Assembly: GCA_001179505.1 (NCBI GenBank)
Contig: CDMY01000069.1
Span: 26,571 to 90,570, forward strand
DNA from: Vitrella brassicaformis
Lineage: Eukaryota; Sar; Vitrellaceae
Direction of reading: 5' to 3'
DNA: 64,000 nt
Part shown: piece after piece, positions 9,901 through 20,628 of the stretch
Position numbering within the stretch: position 1 is the stretch's first letter
How the letters are laid out: every line of letters begins with the position of its first letter
The notes under the pieces: generated by a model
What the model was told of the DNA's origin: nothing
What the model saw: the letters and a program-made list of their open reading frames with translations, nothing else
Database searches by the model: none
Made by a program: the position numbers and the translations under genes

Positions 9901-12900
9901 TGTTGTGGGCGTGCCTGTGCATCCGGCGAGTGCGGCACTCCGACCACCAATGCCGCAGACGCACACGCAGCACCACACTGCACACACACAACACACACAG
10001 ACAGAGAGACACGGATGCACCACCCACCCACATGCCTTTCCTCTGTCCCCCTCCCCCCAGCTCACTCACCTGCTGCCAATGGCCGTGAGGTCCGTGAGGC
10101 GCTTCCTGTCGCCATACCAGCCGTACCACCGCGCCAGGGTCTTGCGCGCCAGGTGGGTTAGGAAGTGCGACAGGGCCACCAGTGCGGCGTGCCTGGTGTG
10201 CTGCCGCACTTGCGTGTATTGGTGCCAGTGGCGGATGGCGGCCTTAGCGCGGCTCCGGCTGCCTCGGGCGTGCAGGGTGCGATGCCGCTGACGGGTGCGG
10301 ACATAGGACTGATACACACATACACACGGGGGATTGCAAGGCGTGTGTGTGAGAGAATTGTGTGTGTGTGTGTGTGTGTTACCTGCCATGTGTGTATGGC
10401 TCTGTGGCCTTTGCTGTGCAGCTGTGCGAGGTGGAAGGCGTCGGCACACTCGCGGACCTGGTGCTGTTGCGACACACATCACACAAGAGAGTCTTTCGAG
10501 CAACCTCCTTCGCCTGTGTGGCCATGTGAGTGAGTGGGCTGTCTTACCTCGTGGTGTGTGAGGTCTTTCCAGTAGGTGAAGAAGTGCTTGAATGTGTGCT
10601 GGGCCTGCCGACAGGACACAGCCGCACCCAACTGACGCAGCAACACCTGCACAGCACAAACGAAACGGCCCACATACACAGACATAAAGCGAAGATCCTG
10701 CCTGCTCGTATGCACAGACCCGTCTCTGGACGAAGTATTTCCATGCCTCGAAGGCCCGACACTCAAGCACACGACAATCGCTGCAGACACACGTGATCGC
10801 ATCGCATCACAGCCGTATGAATGAGAGAGACGGCCAGACATCAAAACACAAGGTCACACCTACCTGTTGAAGAGTATGTCCCAGGCCCTCTTCCTCTGTA
10901 TCTGCTGCAGGCGGTGTCTGAGCAAACCCAGCCACCCGTGGGCCACCAGCTGACGCTCACGCACACCCGACAAACGGTGCTCTAAGGCGGACACGGTGGC
11001 CGTGTGCTGCTCTACCACACTGAATGAATGAACCAACCAGGAAGGACAACACACGCGCAGAAGGAGTGACACACAGGGCTGTGTGTGTGGGTGTGTGGGT
11101 GTGTGTGGGTGACCTGAGCCATCCTTTGAAGTAGAGCGTGAGCTTTGCCTTGTTCCACCTCGAGAGGAATGCCGCCACGCGTGTGTTGAGGACCCCCTGC
11201 CGCTCATACATCTGACGCCACTCAGACCAACACCTGCACACGCACACACAGAATGTGATACACACACCGACCATGCCACATCCGATGACACACACACATG
11301 CATCCCCCCTCCCGCCCCTCACATAACCTACGTCTTGGTGAGCCGCTGTTGGTATCTCTGCCCGAGCCCCTCGCTCTTGTCCATCAGCCCCCTCTGCACC
11401 AGCGCCCAGTACCGCCAGCACTTGAAGGTCCGGGCAAACAGGTCTCGCAGGGGAATGCTGGCATACACGCCGAGGTGCTGTGAGAGCCGCAGCCGTTGCT
11501 CCTTGCCCTGGCGGAGTGCCTGCAGGAGGCTGGCGAACGAGACGCGCTTGAGCTGCATGTCCCAGTGGCACGAGGCCGACTGGCGGCGAGTCTGCTCGTG
11601 AGTGAAGCCATGCACCCATCGGGACCACCTGAATCAGATCAGCGACGGAGGAGGGAGGGAGGGAGGGAGGGAGGGATCTGTGTGTGCCTTGGCTGTGTGT
11701 GTGTGTGAAGGTGACGTGACTTACGTGTTGAGAGTGTGCCGTCCTCTGATGAGCTGCAGCCTCTCTGATGCTGCGAGTGTGCGCGCAGCCATGGCGTCCG
11801 AGAACTCCGACAGTCGGCTGTGCGAGTGCTTCAGCAGCCGGCGGCCGACGATGCGGCTGGCAGTAGACAGACAGACAGATGGGAGTGTGTAAACGTGTCT
11901 GTCCTGGGGCACCCACCTGATGCTGTTGAGTGCCTTTGTGTGCTGTGTGACGAGCCGCCATGCGTCGAACAGGAGCCTGGCGAAGGCGAGGCGCTTCGCG
12001 GGGATGAGCACCCGCTCGGCCACGTAGAACTGACGCTGCTTGGTCCGCCAGTAGCGCCACAGCGCACCCACCAGACGGCTGGCGTGTCGCGAGGACACCT
12101 CACCACCAATGGCAGCCAGACGCTGGCACACACACATGGAGAGTCAGAGAGAGAATGAGTGCGATCAAATCCACTGGTGGATTTGGCTTGTGTGTGTCTG
12201 TGTGTCTGTACCTTTGCCCCAGCCATGCGGTGTTTGTGTTGTCTCAGGCGCTGCAATGCCTCCCTCCTTCGCTTGGCGTCGAGCCGCATGCGCATGGCCG
12301 CCACCTTGGCGGACCGCCGCCCACACGTCCGCCACACGTCGAAGCAAAACTTGAGCAAACGACACACCTGATACACACGAAGAACAAGATGAAAGAGGGA
12401 GATGTTGTGTGTGTTCAGTTGGTGTATGATTTCTTTCGTTGCCCCCCTGCCTGTGATGTGTGCATGAGGTTTGCGATTTGTCTGCGGTCGCTGCCGTGTC
12501 TGGCCGGCACCCGCCACACACTCACTATCCGCTCCAACACTATACGCGCACGGTAGCTCGCCTGGCAAACACACACACAGACAGACAGACCAAGGGGAGG
12601 GGCACACACATGATGCGATGCGGCATATGTCCATCCACACGTGCGTGTGTGTGTGCATAGACACGTACGGCGGCAGCTTCCTTCTGGTGTTGCCTGCTGA
12701 GCGCCGTGGCGTTGGCTTGCCACTGGTGGAGGTGCTGGGCCATGAGGGACAAACGGTAGTGGGAGGTGGCGAGGCGGCACCTCTGACGACTCCACTGACG
12801 GCCAACTACTCACAAACACACAACACAATAGACAGACACCCATACATGCGTTTGTTTGTCAGTCTGTGTCTCTCCCTCCCTCCCTCTCCCTGTCCCTCTC

Positions 12901-15395
12901 ACCGGTCCACTGTGCCCATTTGTGTATGGCGTCCCGCGACCGTTGTCCCCACACCGACATGACCACCGCCTCAGACCGCCGACGCACAGCCCGCCGCAGC
13001 ATGGCGTAGTGGTGCCACCTCAACAGACCCTCATGCACGCGTGTGGCGGCCGAGTTCTCCTCCCACTCTCGCAGCCGCTGTCGCCTCAGCCGTCTGGATC
13101 GTGCCCACGTGTGCCATTGTCGGAGGGCTGAGGAGCCGAGGGTGTGTGAGCGTCGGCGGCACATGTCGCGGGCCCCCTCCCTGGCGAAGGCCCTCTCGGC
13201 TGCCCACTTCCGCCACGCGTCGAACAACACCTGACGCATACGCTCCCCCTGTATACAGAGAGCATTTCGGTTTCGTGGATCGATGGGCGTGTTGTGTCGG
13301 TGTGGCTTGTTCTTTCGCCCACCTTACCTTGAGTAGGTGGAGTGTGAGGACAGTCTGCCGTCTGCGTCTCTTGCGGTGTGCCCTCGACTGCCACGCCCGC
13401 AGACGCTCGATGATGTTGAGACGCTGCTTGTCACGATAACGCTGCTCACGAACTGGATCATACCCCCACACACACAGACAGACACAAGCGCATGGATCCC
13501 ATCCACGCCATGGATCGGATCAACCTGCTTTTCGTTTTGTGCTGGGCTCTGTCTGTCCGCCTACGTGTGGCCTGTCGCCATTCTGAGAAGGCCTCCCACT
13601 TGGCCCGGTGCATCGCACGGCTGCGGAAGAATGACACGACCTTTTTGTCTCTCGCCTTGAGCTCGTGGTAGAGGCTCCACGTCACGAACGCCGCCTCCAG
13701 TCGACGGCGCCACCGCTGGCGCTCGTGCAGCAACGCCTGACAAACGCACACGCATACACACACGTCCACACAGACAGGCACTGGTCAACGAGCAGCCAGC
13801 ATGCCGCCCCTGACTGACCTTCCATCCGATGAAGAGGTCCTTGAGCCGCTGCGCCTCAAGATACTCCACCAACGTACGCGCCAACACATCTGACAGTCCA
13901 TCCATCGCAGGAATGCAATACAGCAATCACTGCACACGAGAACCGTCCCCTCTCCTCTCCCTTCTCACCATACTGTGCCGTCCGGTCGGTGGCCTCCTCG
14001 TCAGGCCGTCTTCTCACCGTCACCCGCAGCACACCGTCCCTCTGCCCCCGAGACGGACTCACCAGCATCCGTGTGCCGGTGGGTGGCTGTGATGGCGCCA
14101 TGCCCATGCCTCTATCGCCACGGCGGATGCGGAGCTGCAGCGACCCCTCCCGCTGCAGCTCCAGCTCCTGCCTGTCCGACAGGAGAGGCGCCGACACGTG
14201 ACCCGTCACGTGGTGGGTGTGCACCGATGCGGGCACGGAGGGCGACCGGCGGGGGGCATAGCGGCCGTCAGACGGGCCCAAAGAGGGGGAGGGGGGCACT
14301 GGCCTTGGCTGGTGGTGCGATATGTACTCCATGGGTGGGCTGGCAGGGCCGTAGGTGGACCGCCGACCCACTGCAGCAGGGGGGGTGAAGGACGTGGGGC
14401 GATGACGGAAGTGGGTGTCGTCATGGGTGCTCCTCATGCTGTCGTCACGAAACGTGTATGGCGCCGTCCCGCTCGCCTGGTCGTCTTCACGCAGCAGCCC
14501 CCTCGCAGATAGCGGAGGCGGCCTGGGGGCCAGTGGTGGCTTGACGCCGACATAGGGATATGGCCGAGCAGGAAGACGGTCGTCGGCAGCCACGTGAGCC
14601 CTTGTCTGTGTGGCGATGCCCTCATCCGTGTGAACGTGGCTGTGGTGATGATGGTGTATTGCCTCGCCGATGACGGGTTCCTGGCCCATCTGGTGGTAGA
14701 GCTGGGGGTACTTGGCCTTGAGCTGCTGCCGCCTCGCCGCCAGGGATGCCCGCATCGACTGCAGGGTCTGACAGAAGGCGTCCGTCGAGCTCTGTGGGTC
14801 GGGCTGGTCACTCGCCATCGGTGGCGACGGAGACCGCCGTGGGCTCTCGACATACCGCACCCGCACCCGCATGTTGGTGTCGTCCGAGTGCTGGTACTGC
14901 GATAGGGGTGGCGGCGACACCCGATGCAACGGCAGCTGGTCATAGGCGACCGGCCTCGTGGATGTGACCCTCACGGGAACACCGCCCGCGCTCCTCTCGT
15001 CCCTATCATAGCGCACCTCGGCTGACTCATCGTCATACACGTGTGAGTGGCTGTGCCGCGCCAGGGCCTCTCGCGATGCCGAAGCAAGTGATGGCCGGGG
15101 CAGGTCTTCATGGTCTGCAATGCCGCCATCCGCTCCTCCGGCTGCTGTATGCGTCACTGACTCAGAGCCTCTCGTCTGTGGCACACCAGGCTGTATACGG
15201 CATACAATAAGGAACAAAGAGGAGATGTAGAGTGCATATGGCAGCAATTATGGGTGCCGTGACGCGGCTGTGAGTACCTACCTCCTGGGGCGCTTGAGGG
15301 GGCGCTGCATGGATGATTCTACTCGTCGGTGCACCGTGGTGGCCACCACGCGCCTCAGCAGCGATGAATCGTGGAGTTGGAGCATGCGGATCCAT
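6950..15395 (-). CDS. Sfi1-like centrin-binding-repeat protein (large, many exons)
   Basis: The ATG is at 15393-15395. Exon 1 is 15395-15282 and exon 2 is 15190-13969, a disordered Ser/Pro/His-rich N-terminal region. Exon 3 ends near 13820 with YLEAQRLKDLFIGWK. Beyond it come about 30 short helical repeats with a conserved Trp, for example LEAAFVTWSLYHE, LFDAWRKWAAER, ALRQWHTWARSR, CFDVWRTC, LFDAWRLVTQ, AFEAWKYFVQRR, FFTYWKDL, LARWYGWYG, LQQWVWWTRRR and IWGVWVQYVRMS. This is the pattern of Sfi1 repeats, which bind centrin in half-bridges, centrioles and basal bodies. The last exon (about 7770-6950) is non-repetitive, ends at a stop at 6950, and contains a hydrophobic patch near LADFVLVYLPVWV. 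Exons typically hold one or two repeats. A role in centrosome or basal-body duplication or contraction is inferred from family knowledge. Exact exon borders were not all resolved. Confidence 0.8.
9270..9306. repeat. (TC)n(TG)n microsatellite in an intron
   Basis: A TC tract runs directly into a TG tract within an intron of the Sfi1-like gene, just right of an exon ending near 9230. Confidence 0.9.
10951..11022 (-). repeat. Source-like segment of the dispersed duplication (part a)
   Basis: This matches about 5935-6005 with few differences, in the same orientation. Here it sits at an exon edge of the Sfi1-like gene (frame ALEHRLSGVRERQLVAHGW). Because it lies within a coherent repeat exon, this copy may be the donor, but direction is inference. 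Confidence 0.75.
11811..11940 (-). repeat. Source-like segment of the dispersed duplication (part b)
   Basis: This covers the exon-intron-exon region of the Sfi1-like gene coding TKALNSI, the intron with CAGA repeats, and RIVGRRLLKHSHS. It matches 5222-5345 and 6018-6140, including the intron. Confidence 0.8.
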
Positions 15396-15979
15396 CTGAA
15401 AATACACTATTCTAGCACTACCACCTTTTTCTCCCTGGACGCGAGCTCGAAAAAATGAGAGGGACTGAATTCATTCATTTTTCGTTGAATGTATGCCTGG
15501 ACAATTCCGCCTCGATGCCTCGACGATTGGTTGACAGACTCGCTGCCTTGCTTAAGTAGGCAAGCAGTGCACACGGAGAGTGACATACATGTCATTGATC
15601 GTCAGGGAGACCATGTGACACATTCCACTCAGTCAGGCAGGCCTTAGACAAACTCATTCACCCTTCCTTCCTTCCGCCATGCAATACATACATACCGCTG
15701 CCGATCCGATCCACGCTATGCTCTGCTCTGCCACCACCTGACCATCCCAACCATTCCGCTGCACCTTCGTGTGGCGCTGGCGGTATGCAACAAACATGGG
15801 GGTAAGTCATGAATCGCCAGCGGTATGCATTCAATCGGCGCGCTGTCTAGGTCTCTCTCGAGACATCCAGCGTGCCTTGCCTTATTAAACAAAAAGTGAG
15901 TCATCTGTCTGCACCAGCAACCACTGAGCGCCGCGCCCCGGGCTTCCATCCACGGCTCCTTCCCTAGCTTGGGTCGTGC
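15396..15979. other. Spacer between Sfi1-like gene start and LRR gene end
   Basis: No exon is recognised. The stretch would contain the promoter and 5' untranslated region of the Sfi1-like gene and the terminator region of the LRR gene. Its base composition is less repeat-rich than the neighbouring introns. Confidence 0.5.
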
Positions 15980-18900
15980 TCATTGCTTGGGTGGGGGCAG
16001 CGGGCCCGTGTGAGGGCTCAGCGGAGGGGCGGCCGGATGCGCCGACGCTGTGCGATCCTGCGTATACACATACACACAGACACATACAGGGCCCGCACCG
16101 CACATATGGCCATGCGTTGTCCCAGTTTGTCGAGTCGTCTCGCTTTCTCTCGGTACGGTACGTACCATTTTTCTCTTGAAGTGTGTGGATGCGAAGACGG
16201 CACTCCGGAGCACCTTGCACTTGTGCAGGTGTGTCGCCGACTGTTGGGTGAGGAGCGGACAGTGACGCAACTCGATGCTCTGGAGCACTGGCACCAGCAC
16301 AACCAGCTGCACAGACATATACAGGCAGACAGACAGACAGACTACAGACTCACGGCAGCTTCGCCGTGTCCGTCGGTGTCTCTCGTATGTGATGTGCCTA
16401 TGCTGTGTGCCCCAGCTACCTACGTACCTGTTTGATAGCGTCATCATCGATTTGGATAGCGTCTGAGAGGTGGAGGGTCTGGAGCTTCTTGAAGGCCGCA
16501 CGACACACGTCCTCGCCCACCTGGGGGGATGGGGTGACACAACAGACACAAAGGGCAGCATGAGCGCATGAACACATCGCATGCATGGTTGGAGGGCATT
16601 GGTCATTTTGTGTGGTCCGCTCACTGTGAAGACAGCGGGTGTGAGGCTGCGTGCGTTGTAGAGGTAGAGGGACTCTAATGAGGCGGCCGTCTCACCGTTG
16701 CGATCGCTGACGACGGAACGGAGGGAGACACAAGCCAGACAGACATGGCTCACTCGGGAGAAGATCATGCCTCGCTCACGTAAGTGTGTTAATCAGTTGT
16801 TGGTCCGTGAGTCCGCCAGACGTGCTGCAGCGGATCGACAGACTCGACAAATGGCGGTACTGCAGTACACACACGCAGCACACACACAAACACACTTACA
16901 TGACGTGGCGTGACATATGTATGCAGCACACACAAAGGAGGCCAGGGCGTTCCTTTGTCTCTGTCTGGCCCACCCCGACCCTTCCCACCTTGTGGAGTTG
17001 CTTGAGGATCACATCTTGGCTCTCGGCGGTGGTGGACGCCATATCAAGGTGCAGGCTCACCAAACGAGGGCAGCACTCCCCCACCAAACTATCACACACA
17101 CACACACACACACACGTGAACAACAGCCACACGAGACGATCAAGCACCCACCCCACCCGTGTAGCTCGCTCACCCGATGAGTGTGGGTGTCTGCAGCTGC
17201 CCATCGATGCACATGGCCAGGTTGTCCAGCCGCTCACACCACGACAGCGCCCGAACCACCGAGTCGTCAACCACACCGTCCAGTCCGTCGAGCAGCAGCT
17301 GCTGCAGCGTGTTGCAGTGCGCCTGGATCAGTCGCTGAAGCGCCACGTTCCAGGGCGGCGCAGAGGGGTGCCGTTGCTGCAGGGACGCCCTCAGTTGATG
17401 CGGTCCCCCGTTGACCACCACCCGGCCGCCCTCATAGTTGTCGGTGTCCGACTCGTCTTGAAACGGCACCTGGTAGTCCGGCTCCCTGTCTGCTGCGGCC
17501 CGCCATGTCCGTCGGTCGGGCCCTGAGCTGTCGCCGCTCCCAACCGTCAGCTGAGGGGGAGGGGGGCGCCGGCTCTGGGGTGCGGGTGGCTGCTGGACGG
17601 GAGGCTCGATGTCGCTGGCAGGTCCGTCGCTCTCCTGTGTCCGTTCCTCGGGGATCGGCAGAGTTACGGGGGGAAGACTGAGGGCATTGAGCTCATCCCT
17701 CTCCGCCTTGACATCGCTCGATGACGATGCCCCCGCAGTGACGGCCGCCTTCTGGGGCGACGCCTGGCACGACTGGGGCTGCTGACGGGGGCTGCTCCCC
17801 CTGCTGCTGGCGCTGCAGCAGCTCGACGACCAACCCACTCCACCACCATTTCGCCCAGTGGGCGGCAGCACCGCCGGCAGAGAGCTCCGCACCGACACAC
17901 CCACGCCCGCAAAGGCAGGGGACTGGGCGTGGCTGTGAAGAGGGACTGGGATCTTGCCGGACGACGTCACTGTGTGACTTGTCGACCGCCCCACCCTCCT
18001 GGAACCCTCGCTCTTTGCGTGTGGGAGTGGGGGCGGTCCTGGTGCAGGTGCGTCCGACTGTGACCTGGGTGGGCTGTTGGTGCGGGGGCCGCGTGAGATT
18101 GGCGGTGGGGAGGGGGACGGGAGAGGAGGGGGGCCGTGGGTGAGGAAGTAGGTCGAGCAGAACGAGAGGTCCAGTCGCTCCAGGGAGGGCACGGGCGGCG
18201 TGCTGAGGTACACGAAGCTCTGTGACGTAATGCTCAAACACCATGACACGTCAACTGGCGAAACAAACCACATTAACGATAAAGGCAGACACATGTGTCC
18301 TTTATAGCGTATGAATTGAACGGAAAGTCTGTTTGTTTGCAGCTCACCTGCTCGCAGCTTCGGTAGCCGTGCCAGTGCGGCTATGCTGGCATCACTTAGA
18401 CCTGTCAGGGCAGGGCAGGGCCACACACAGACACACACAGAGAGTCACGCGGTACGTATGCGTGAGTGAGAAGTCAAGGCAATCAATCGTTGGATGATAT
18501 GACGTACGTACCAGGGCAGCCTTTGAGGCAGACCGTCTGCAGATGGCAGCACATCTGCGACAAACGCAGCACGCCTGCATGGCATGAAACAACCACACCA
18601 CATCCACCACACATGACATGACATGACATGACATGACATGGGTGTATGTGTATGGGTGGGTATACACACCTACCCTATTTCTTTGTCTTACCGTCATCGG
18701 TGACATGGTTGCACCACCTCAGGTCGATGGACTCGAGCAACGGGCTGGCCGCAGCAATGCGGTAGACGGCCTCGTCGCTGATCCTGCAGCCACCCACACC
18801 CACCTCCACCAGTGAGGGCGTTGACCCGCCCGTGAGCGCCATGAAGGCCTCGTCCGTCACCCCCGCACAGAAGGACACGTCGAGTGTCTGGAGGTTGCCC

Positions 18901-19605
18901 CCGATGCAGGTGAGGACCTCGCCCACGAGGCTGTCGGTGATGTGTCTGCAGTAGCTGAGGTCGATGGACCTCAGGCGGCTGCATGCCTTGAGGATGCACA
19001 GGATGGACTCGTCGGTGATCTGCGGACACCGCGAGAGGCTCAGCACCTCCAGCGACAGCAGGCCCAGCGACATCTCAAACGGCCGGGGCAGGAAGGCACC
19101 GTCCGTCACGTTCTTGCACCCATCCAGACGGAGCACACGGAGCTCACCGCAACCCTGCAAAATGGACCGAACCACCTGCACTCACACAACCCACACGACA
19201 GACAAGCCCCCATCCCATGGTTGCATCCCTTCCATGAGCGTATGGATGTGTGTGGATCGGATCTTCGGCCCCCCGGCATGCCGAGGTAGGTCTGACCTTG
19301 TTGACGACTTGTTTGCAGTTTTGCAGGACGAGGACCTTGAGTCTGGGGCAGTTGCGTCCGATCATGAGCAGCACCGCCCGGCGAATGTTGGTGCACGTGT
19401 AGAGCAGCAGCTCCTCCCGGTCCAGGGTCAGCGACCGCGCCAGGACGTTGTCGTTGAGCGTGTTGTGCGACACCATCTTATACAGCAAAGCGTCTGTCAG
19501 CTTCTCGGGCAGGCGCGACAGCTGACGATAGTGCAAGCGGATGCAGCGGCTGAGCTTGGCGAGGCAGATGTCAAGGAGGGAGGAAGGCGCGTACAGCGCC
19601 GTCAT
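15980..19605 (-). CDS. Leucine-rich-repeat (AMN1/F-box-LRR type) protein
   Basis: The ATG is at 19603-19605. Exon 1 (19605-19297) codes an N-terminal helical region (LAKLSRCIRLHYRQLSRLPE) resembling the lead-in of LRR and F-box-like proteins. Exon 2 (19154-18692) holds cysteine-containing LRRs such as LRVLRLDGCKNVTDGAF, LEVLSLSRCPQITDES, LRSIDLSYCRHITD and LQTLDVSFCAGVTDEAF. Smaller exons follow: LSDASIAALARLPKL near 18.37 kb, a long exon about 18240-17180, CPRLVSLHLDMAS near 17.05 kb, LESLYLYNARSLTP near 16.65 kb, LQTLHLSDAIQIDDDAI near 16.45 kb and LQSIELRHCPLL near 16.27 kb. The stop is at 15980-15982. The long exon inserts about 300 residues of Ser/Pro-rich disorder between LRRs. Such LRRs are typical of substrate-recognition subunits, but I see no confident F-box, so ubiquitin-ligase function is only inferred. 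Confidence 0.8.
17095..17117. repeat. (CA)n microsatellite in LRR-gene intron
   Basis: An uninterrupted CA run. On the coding strand it is a TG run in the intron before the exon coding LVSLHLDMAS. Confidence 0.85.
18611..18640. repeat. (ACATG)n pentanucleotide repeat
   Basis: Six perfect ACATG units in an intron of the LRR gene. Confidence 0.95.
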
Positions 19606-20628
19606 GGGAGCAGGCTGTGTTGGTGATGTCGTCGTTGGTCCTTCCACGCTGCTGCCCGACCTGCTGAGTGCTGGGGGAGGAGAAAGATGGCGGCATCATC
19701 AGCTCAAGGGCAAGGCGAACGCACGCCAGACAGCCGCTGTCAAGATGCCATCTTGTCTTGATCTATGAGGTTTGCCTACAAGGTCCCTCCCCCTCTCCAA
19801 GCTGAGCTCGCAGATGAGTCGATCGGAAGGACAGAGGGGATTTGAAGGCTTTCTGGCGAATGAGGCCACGCGGGAAGAGAACAGTGAAGTGCATTGCTGA
19901 TTTGAGCAGCGATGGCAAGAGGTGATGCTTACCAGTCGACAAATCAGCAAACGGCCTGGCGTATCTGTTGTACGTTGGACTTGCTGCAGCCCCCCATGTG
20001 TTCCATCAATTCATGGCCCCGAATTATCGGCTGCATTGTCGCGCGGAGCTTCGTGCATGTGATGCTCGAAGGGGTTTCCCAACATCGACACAGCTGGGTG
20101 CGTGGTGGGTGGTTGTGTCTGACACTCGTCGGCTACTCACTCACTGATCGAGCAACTGCTTGATATCGACACACAGTTGTGCCCGTGTTCGTGAGTCCGT
20201 GGATGCATCTACGCACACCACACCACACCAACAGACAGACAGACAGAAAGAAAAGACAGCCGCGGACGGATACGACACCCACACGGAGAGGAGAGAGCAT
20301 GTAGCCGCACCGCACACACGCCCCGTGATGTAGCTGGTGCTGTTCTGTGCTGCCCTGCCCTGCCCCCATTTATATGCCCCCTTCACCCTCTTCATCCCTG
20401 GCTCAGGGCTCCACTAATTACAGCCAAAGTTGCAACCAGGGTACGGAAAGCACACACATCCCCCCCACGGTCATCCATCCATCCATCCATCCATCCATCC
20501 ACACGTGAGCTATGCATCCAATCAGATCAATCCAAGGGTTCGTCCGTCCGTCTAAGCTATGCTATGCACACATCCAATTTATCCAGGCCAGGAGCGCTAT
20601 CTGTGACTGACAGGAAAACTCGACCCGC
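19606..20628. other. Spacer: LRR gene 5' side and CCCH gene 3' side
   Basis: No convincing exon is seen. A weak minus-strand open stretch (19950-19700, with LSLERGRDLVG) may be 5' untranslated sequence or an unrecognised first exon. A CCAT tetranucleotide run lies at 20471-20500, and CAGA repeats near 20232-20250. Confidence 0.5.
20471..20500. repeat. (ATCC)n tetranucleotide repeat
   Basis: About seven ATCC units in a spacer. Confidence 0.95.

Noticed and set aside
10957-12060. Minus-strand open frame of 367 codons
   Set aside because: It is mostly a shifted frame across Sfi1-gene exons and introns; the Trp-repeat frame is the coding one.
20471-20500. CRISPR-like or satellite array
   Set aside because: It is a plain ATCC tetranucleotide run without spacers; the same holds for the CAGA, CATC and GGGA runs elsewhere.
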